18,282 nt of DNA from Syntrophomonas sp. UBA1376 (GTDB lineage: Bacteria > Bacillota > Syntrophomonadia > Syntrophomonadales > Syntrophomonadaceae), in the NCBI GenBank assembly GCA_002305535.1, contig DBRE01000016.1:3183-21464 (forward strand). Reading direction: 5' to 3'. Each line of letters begins with the position of its first letter. The stretch's first letter is position 1. A program made the position numbers and the translations under genes. This document shows, piece by piece, positions 14,426 through 18,282 of the stretch. The notes beneath the pieces were generated by a model. The model saw nothing but the letters and a program-made list of their open reading frames with translations, was not told the origin of the DNA and searched no databases.

Positions 14426-15100
14426 ATGCGAAAGATTTTGATCGCCGATGACGAAGAGCGTATGCGCAGATTGGTAGGCGATTTTTTAAGAAGAGAAGGC
14501 TTTCAAATCCTGGAAGCAGCCGATGGAAGAGAAGCTTTAGAGGTTTTCGAAAAGGAGCCTGATATCTGCCTGGTTATCTTGGATGTGATGATGCCGGTTT
14601 ATGATGGGTGGGCGGTGTGCCGGGAAATTCGCCAGAGATCCATGGTGCCGGTTATTATGCTGACCGCCCGAGGAGAGGAAACCGATGAGTTATTCGGTTT
14701 TGAATTGGGAGCGGACGAATATATAAGCAAACCTTTCAGCCCCCAGGTATTGATAGCCAGGGTGCAGGCCTTGCTGCGCCGAGCCAATGCCGGTAGCAAA
14801 TCAGTATACGCTTACCCGGGTTTGGAAATCGATGTGGATGCCCGCCATGTTAAAGTGGAGGGAGAAATCATCGTCCTAAGTCCCAAGGAATTCGAACTGC
14901 TGGCCTATATGGCTGCCAATGAAGGTCGGGCTCTAAGTCGTGACCAGATATTGAACGCCGTATGGGATTACAATTTTTATGGCGATCCGCGCACTGTAGA
15001 TACTCATGTTAAGAAGGTAAGACTCAAGCTGGGCAAACGGGGAGAATATATCCAAACCGTTCGCGGACTAGGATATAGATTTGAGGTGTCTCATGATTAA
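14426..15100 (+). CDS. OmpR/PhoB-family response regulator
   Basis: A 224-residue DNA-binding response regulator. Receiver domain (1-120): acidic pair Asp8-Asp9, phospho-acceptor Asp53 in LVILDVMMP, Thr in MLTAR, Lys in YISKPF. C-terminal winged helix (about 128-222): LSPKEFELLAYMAANEGRALS, then the recognition-helix region RTVDTHVKKVRLKLG and the wing GYIQ-like segment TVRGLGYRFE, all typical of the PhoB class. I chose ATG 14426 (MRKILIADDEE): AAAGGGGA ends 7 bases upstream, while the GTG at 14390 has no site. It overlaps the kinase gene by 8 bases, so the two are a coupled pair. The target genes are unknown; the secreted-protein gene just downstream and the phased repeats upstream are candidates. 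Confidence 0.94.
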   Translation: MRKILIADDEERMRRLVGDFLRREGFQILEAADGREALEVFEKEPDICLVILDVMMPVYDGWAVCREIRQRSMVPVIMLTARGEETDELFGFELGADEYISKPFSPQVLIARVQALLRRANAGSKSVYAYPGLEIDVDARHVKVEGEIIVLSPKEFELLAYMAANEGRALSRDQILNAVWDYNFYGDPRTVDTHVKKVRLKLGKRGEYIQTVRGLGYRFEVSHD

Positions 15101-16544
15101 CTCCATACGCTGGCGTTTGTTTATAGGCATGACTTTATTGATAGGCTTTTTTGTGTTCTTTTCCTGGCTACTGAATACCAATTATTTGGAAAAATACTAT
15201 GTCCATGAAAAGACCACCCAGCTTAGCAAACAGAGTCAGTATATCATTAAATTGTTCACTGAAGCTCCGGAAGACATGTTAGTGCAGTTACGCATATTGG
15301 AACGGCGCGAGAACTTGACCATACTTGTTATCCAACCGGACTTAAATATAATCTATGCTTCCATTAACACTGACTCAGGTGTTACCGAGTTTGATATTGT
15401 ATTGGAACAGCTCCGCCAGGCAGAATTGACCGGCCAGGCTGTACAAATAACTGGAGATCCTTTCAACAATGAGCGTTCCTTGAACATGTACAACCGTTTC
15501 GGGGAACACGATTATCTGATCGTCAGCACACCTTTGGAGCCGATACAGGAAAGTGTGGCCATAGCCAACAAGTTTTTTCTCTATACTGGCCTGATAACCC
15601 TCATCATTGCCACTCTGGTAGTGTTTTTATTCTCGCGACGTTTTACCCGACCCATTGTGGAAATGAATGGCATAGCCCAGCGCATGGCCCATCTCGATTT
15701 TTCCCGCAAGTATCTGGTTACCAGTAATGATGAATTAGGCAAGTTGGGCAGCAGTATCAATTCGCTGTCTGACCAGCTGAGCAAGGCTATCGGCGAACTG
15801 CAAGATGCCAATGCTCGTTTGCGTAAAGATATTGAAAAGGAGCGGCGTATTGATGAGATGCGTAAAGAATTCATTTCCAGCGTATCCCATGAATTAAAAA
15901 CACCCCTTGCTTTGATCCAAGGCTATGCAGAAGGATTGAAAGTAAACGTAGCGGAAAATCAGGAAGATAAAGACTTTTACTGCAGCGTTATTATAGATGA
16001 AGCCAATAAAATGGATAAGCTGGTCAAGGGACTATTGGATCTGTCCCAGGTTGAAGCGGAAGTATTTACCCTGGAGAAGAATACCTTTGATGTATCCCTT
16101 TTGATCGATAATGTCATAGCTAAATATGGGCCGCTTTTTGAAGAAAAGGAGGTGCAGTTGGAAACAGCCAAACCGGATTCCCTACTGGTCGATGCCGATA
16201 TGACCAGAACAGAGCAGATCATAACTAATTACCTCAATAACGCTCTGGATCATCTTGATGGAGACCGTCTCATCAAAATAGAGGCAGAGATTAGAGACAA
16301 TAAAGCCCACCTGGCCGTTTACAACTCTGGTGAACCCATTCCCGAATCAGCTCTGGATAAGGTGTTTATCAGTTTTTACAAAAGTGATCCAGCCCGTACC
16401 AGAACTGACGGAAGTTACGGGTTGGGACTGGCCATTGTCCGTGCCATACAGGAAAAGGATCATAATAGCTACGGAGTTGAAAATCTTCCGGGAGGTGTGC
16501 AGTTCTGGTTTCAGCTTGACTTAGCCCGGGAGGATCGCCTTTGA
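15093..16544 (+). CDS. Membrane sensor histidine kinase, VanS-like
   Basis: Partner kinase of the preceding regulator, 483 residues. Two membrane helices (about 8-27 and 161-181) enclose an extracellular sensor region of roughly 130 residues (28-158) that I cannot assign to a family. HAMP linker about 182-235, followed by a short coiled coil. HisKA motif SSVSHELKTPLALIQGYAEG with phospho-acceptor His266. ATPase domain: N-box around NYLNNALDHL (379-388); G1-like VYNSGEPIPE, in which Asn411-Ser412 stand where many kinases have Asp, as in VanS-type Firmicute kinases as I recall; and GSYGLGLAIV (440-449), then the ending YGVENLPGGVQFWFQL. Start ATG 15093 lies in the ATGATTAA overlap with the regulator. 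The signal is unknown; envelope stress is plausible. Confidence 0.93.
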   Translation: MINSIRWRLFIGMTLLIGFFVFFSWLLNTNYLEKYYVHEKTTQLSKQSQYIIKLFTEAPEDMLVQLRILERRENLTILVIQPDLNIIYASINTDSGVTEFDIVLEQLRQAELTGQAVQITGDPFNNERSLNMYNRFGEHDYLIVSTPLEPIQESVAIANKFFLYTGLITLIIATLVVFLFSRRFTRPIVEMNGIAQRMAHLDFSRKYLVTSNDELGKLGSSINSLSDQLSKAIGELQDANARLRKDIEKERRIDEMRKEFISSVSHELKTPLALIQGYAEGLKVNVAENQEDKDFYCSVIIDEANKMDKLVKGLLDLSQVEAEVFTLEKNTFDVSLLIDNVIAKYGPLFEEKEVQLETAKPDSLLVDADMTRTEQIITNYLNNALDHLDGDRLIKIEAEIRDNKAHLAVYNSGEPIPESALDKVFISFYKSDPARTRTDGSYGLGLAIVRAIQEKDHNSYGVENLPGGVQFWFQLDLAREDRL

Positions 16545-16616
16545 TCAAATGTGGTCAGCGGGGATAAAGTGGTATGATTGGTGTAGAAAGTATAACTAGA
16601 AGGAGTGAAGTGTGTC

Positions 16617-17720
16617 ATGACTAGATCCAAGAGGATTACAATGTTGATCCTGGTTGCTTTGACATTAACGGTTTTTAGCGTTTCGGCAGTTTATGGAGCG
16701 AATGCTCTTAATGTCAAAGCTTATCCAGGTGTAACCATTATCTATAATGGCAAGCAACTGACCGATGCCCAACAACCCTTGATCATCAATGATTATACAT
16801 ATGTCCCGCTGCGCATGGTTATGGAGAACTTCGGAAAAACGGTAACCTGGGATGGGGCCAACCGACAGGTTCTGATTACCAATAGTATAGCCGAAGCCCA
16901 GAAAGATGCAGACTTGATCAACCTGCAAAACGAAAACAAAAAACTACAAGCCACCATTGATCAACTGAACGCTACTATAGCGGATCTGCAAAAAAAGCGG
17001 ACTGGTTTTGCCGATCTGGATGATGTTGAAGATCATTTGATCGATTATTTCGAGGATGCTGGCTATGACTATTTTTCTGACGATGATCTCGTTTTCAGTT
17101 TCACCCTCAGCGGAGATGAAGATGAAATAGAGTACGATATTAAAGTTGATTTTAGGTATTCCGATAAATATGATGATTTGCGGGATCTGAGCTCTTCCAA
17201 AATAGAGGACTTTTTAGAGGATGTCGAAGCGGAAATTTTGGACGAGGTAGATAGAACCGAATATGAAGATGCCAAAATAACCGGCGAGCTGGTAGACAGG
17301 AATTACTCCCGATACTATGTGAAATACAATGGCCGAACCTACAGCTTCAGTTGGGATAGCAGATATGCCGATGAAGATCTGGATGATATCGCCGATGAAG
17401 TTGAAGACTACTTCGCAGATGCTGGGGAAGATTATTTCCGGGATGGAGGTATAACCGTAGATATTACTCTCAGCGGTGACGAGGATGAAATAGAATACCT
17501 GATCAAGTTGGATTTCCGATATGCCGATTACGAGGATAGTCTGGAGGATCTCTCTACTAGCCGGGTGCAGTCGCTGATGAGTGCGGTCAGAAGCCGTATC
17601 ATTAGTGAAGTAGATGGAACCATCTTTGAAGATGCTGATATCATAGGGGAGCTCAGAGATAGTCGCGATTCCAGTCTGTATGTCACCTACAACGGTAGCC
17701 GGTACACTTTTTCCTACTAG
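16617..17720 (+). CDS. Secreted protein: copper-amine-oxidase-N-like domain plus two acidic tandem repeats
   Basis: Unrecognised protein of 367 residues, predicted to be exported. A basic N-terminus and hydrophobic core (about 9-26) end in SAVYGA, a plausible signal peptidase site. Residues about 36-90 resemble the copper amine oxidase N-terminal-like domain common in Clostridia envelope proteins (VTIIYNGKQL, YTYVPLRMVMENFGKTVTWD, VLITN). A coiled coil follows (about 97-127). The rest is two copies of a 121-residue acidic module, 126-246 and 247-367, aligned without gaps: LSGDEDEIEY recurs at 164 and 285, DFRY at 178 and 299, and YNG...F.S at 237 and 358. Start ATG 16617 lies 11 bases after AAGGAG. 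It is 72 bases after the kinase gene with no clear promoter between, so it may be part of that operon and its target or sensor accessory. Function unknown. Confidence 0.88.
   Translation: MTRSKRITMLILVALTLTVFSVSAVYGANALNVKAYPGVTIIYNGKQLTDAQQPLIINDYTYVPLRMVMENFGKTVTWDGANRQVLITNSIAEAQKDADLINLQNENKKLQATIDQLNATIADLQKKRTGFADLDDVEDHLIDYFEDAGYDYFSDDDLVFSFTLSGDEDEIEYDIKVDFRYSDKYDDLRDLSSSKIEDFLEDVEAEILDEVDRTEYEDAKITGELVDRNYSRYYVKYNGRTYSFSWDSRYADEDLDDIADEVEDYFADAGEDYFRDGGITVDITLSGDEDEIEYLIKLDFRYADYEDSLEDLSTSRVQSLMSAVRSRIISEVDGTIFEDADIIGELRDSRDSSLYVTYNGSRYTFSY
16992..17717 (+). repeat. Tandem 363-bp duplication (two 121-codon modules)
   Basis: Module 1 covers 16992-17354 and module 2 17355-17717. Protein identity is high in several blocks and the offset stays exactly 121 codons throughout. 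The DNA has drifted mainly at third positions (for example CTCAGCGGAGATGAAGATGA against CTCAGCGGTGACGAGGATGA), so the duplication is old but still selected. Confidence 0.9.
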
Positions 17721-17759
17721 TGGAAAAACGGGCAGGCAGACAGAGTCGTCTGCCCTTAC
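17721..17759 (-). terminator. Hairpin with minus-strand T-run, distal to the acyl-CoA dehydrogenase gene
   Basis: It begins directly after the stop codon of the secreted protein gene. GGGCAG (17730-17735) can pair with CTGCCC (17750-17755), and the overlapping GGCAGAC/GTCTGCC (17735-17741, 17748-17754) gives an alternative stem. On the minus strand GTTTTTCCA follows. It shares TGGAAAAACGGG and the CCC(c/t)TAC end with the hairpin at 136-170. Confidence 0.5.
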
Positions 17760-17817
17760 CATACATACACGACATTCCATATCGCCTACATCGTCCCGCG
17801 GCGAATCAATTCGACAA

Positions 17818-17850
17818 AAAAGCAGCTGACCGTCAAGGCCAGCTGCTTTT
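17818..17850. terminator. Bidirectional intrinsic terminator between convergent genes
   Basis: A perfect 11-bp stem (AAAAGCAGCTG at 17818-17828, CAGCTGCTTTT at 17840-17850) with an 11-base loop. T-runs exist in both directions; the minus strand, serving the acyl-CoA dehydrogenase gene 16 bases away, is the stronger. Confidence 0.88.
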
Positions 17851-17865
17851 GAAATTGAGCTGTTT

Positions 17866-18282
17866 TTAGTAATCGAATGCTCCCAAAGGAATCTGCAGAG
17901 CGGAGTCATCGCCTTCTTTTACGATGTCAGCAGTGAGCCAAACCTGTGGAATTACATTGTTGACATAGTAACGAGCGGAATAAACCTTGCCGATGTAGAA
18001 TTCATAATCATAGTGATCGGCACCCACTTCTTCAGCCCGTTTCTGAGCGATGAGAGCCTGTTCCAGGATACACCATGCTCCGTAAACCATAGAAGAAGCA
18101 GTGAGGATACGACGGGCAAATAGCGGCATCATGCTGATTTTGCCAGCGCCAAAATATCCGCCAATAGCCATCTGGATCTCAGCCAGAGCGTTAACTGCTT
18201 TGCCGAATTTCTCGAATTCTTTTTCGAAGCCAGGGGCGTTCTTATTGGCTTCATAGAAATCCTGTACCTGTTTGAACCACTC
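17866..18282 (-). CDS. Acyl-CoA dehydrogenase, C-terminal part (runs off the window)
   Basis: Partial: only the last 138 residues are visible, the reading frame is open to the window edge and the start lies beyond 18282. An internal ATG at 18171 is not the start. The visible part resembles the extra C-terminal domain of the long (about 600-residue) acyl-CoA dehydrogenases, with helical segments such as GYFGAGKISMMPLFARRILT, ALIAQKRAEE, and YIGKVYSARYYVNNVIPQVW before the end at LGAFDY. Such enzymes oxidise acyl-CoA to enoyl-CoA using FAD and usually pass electrons to ETF. Several copies are typical in syntrophic fatty-acid oxidisers. The catalytic Glu and FAD-binding regions are outside the window, so chain-length preference cannot be judged. 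Confidence 0.82.
   Translation of the reverse strand, partial: EWFKQVQDFYEANKNAPGFEKEFEKFGKAVNALAEIQMAIGGYFGAGKISMMPLFARRILTASSMVYGAWCILEQALIAQKRAEEVGADHYDYEFYIGKVYSARYYVNNVIPQVWLTADIVKEGDDSALQIPLGAFDY

Noticed and set aside
17214..17909. 231-residue minus-strand open frame over the secreted-protein gene
   Set aside because: It is the antisense shadow of the duplicated module, crosses the terminator at 17818-17850 and overlaps the end of the acyl-CoA dehydrogenase gene.

Overview
The window looks like the chromosome of a low-to-mid GC, spore-forming, fatty-acid-degrading Clostridia-type Firmicute; Syntrophomonadaceae is my best guess. That is inferred from a SpoIID-like lipoprotein, strong AGGAGG ribosome binding sites with frequent GTG starts, a cdaA-ybbR-glmM-glmS cluster with a glmS ribozyme, a crotonase, and the end of a long-form acyl-CoA dehydrogenase. 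No tRNA, rRNA, IS element, prophage or CRISPR array was seen.

Left part (1-3373): a gene-free edge holds hairpin repeats. It is followed by a leftward spoIID-like lipoprotein gene, then trmL (tRNA wobble 2'-O-methylation) on the other strand, a response regulator-diguanylate cyclase with an intact inhibitory site and its own terminator, and a leftward 2[4Fe-4S] ferredoxin under a consensus sigma-A promoter.

Centre (3327-11112): the long rightward run thiN, cdaA, cdaR (ybbR), a COG2509-type FAD oxidoreductase, glmM, glmS ribozyme, glmS. It links the second messenger c-di-AMP with synthesis of glucosamine phosphates for peptidoglycan. The ribozyme lies between glmM and glmS, so GlcN6P-triggered self-cleavage would silence glmS only. 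A strong hairpin closes the unit.

Right part (11113-18282): a monocistronic crotonase with a folded leader and its own terminator; motA-motB; a 630-base non-coding region containing 11-bp-phased TTCACC-like repeats and a structured element bounded by two identical 27-bp palindromic repeats; a PhoB-type response regulator and VanS-like kinase pair with a good promoter; a secreted protein with a copper-amine-oxidase-N-like domain and an exact 121-residue tandem duplication; and, convergent with it, the C-terminal end of an acyl-CoA dehydrogenase that runs off the window.

Most genes are ordinary housekeeping. The best candidates for something undescribed are the duplicated acidic secreted protein beside the two-component pair, the structured repeat region at 14109-14312, a possible dispersed hairpin-terminator family, and the crotonase leader.
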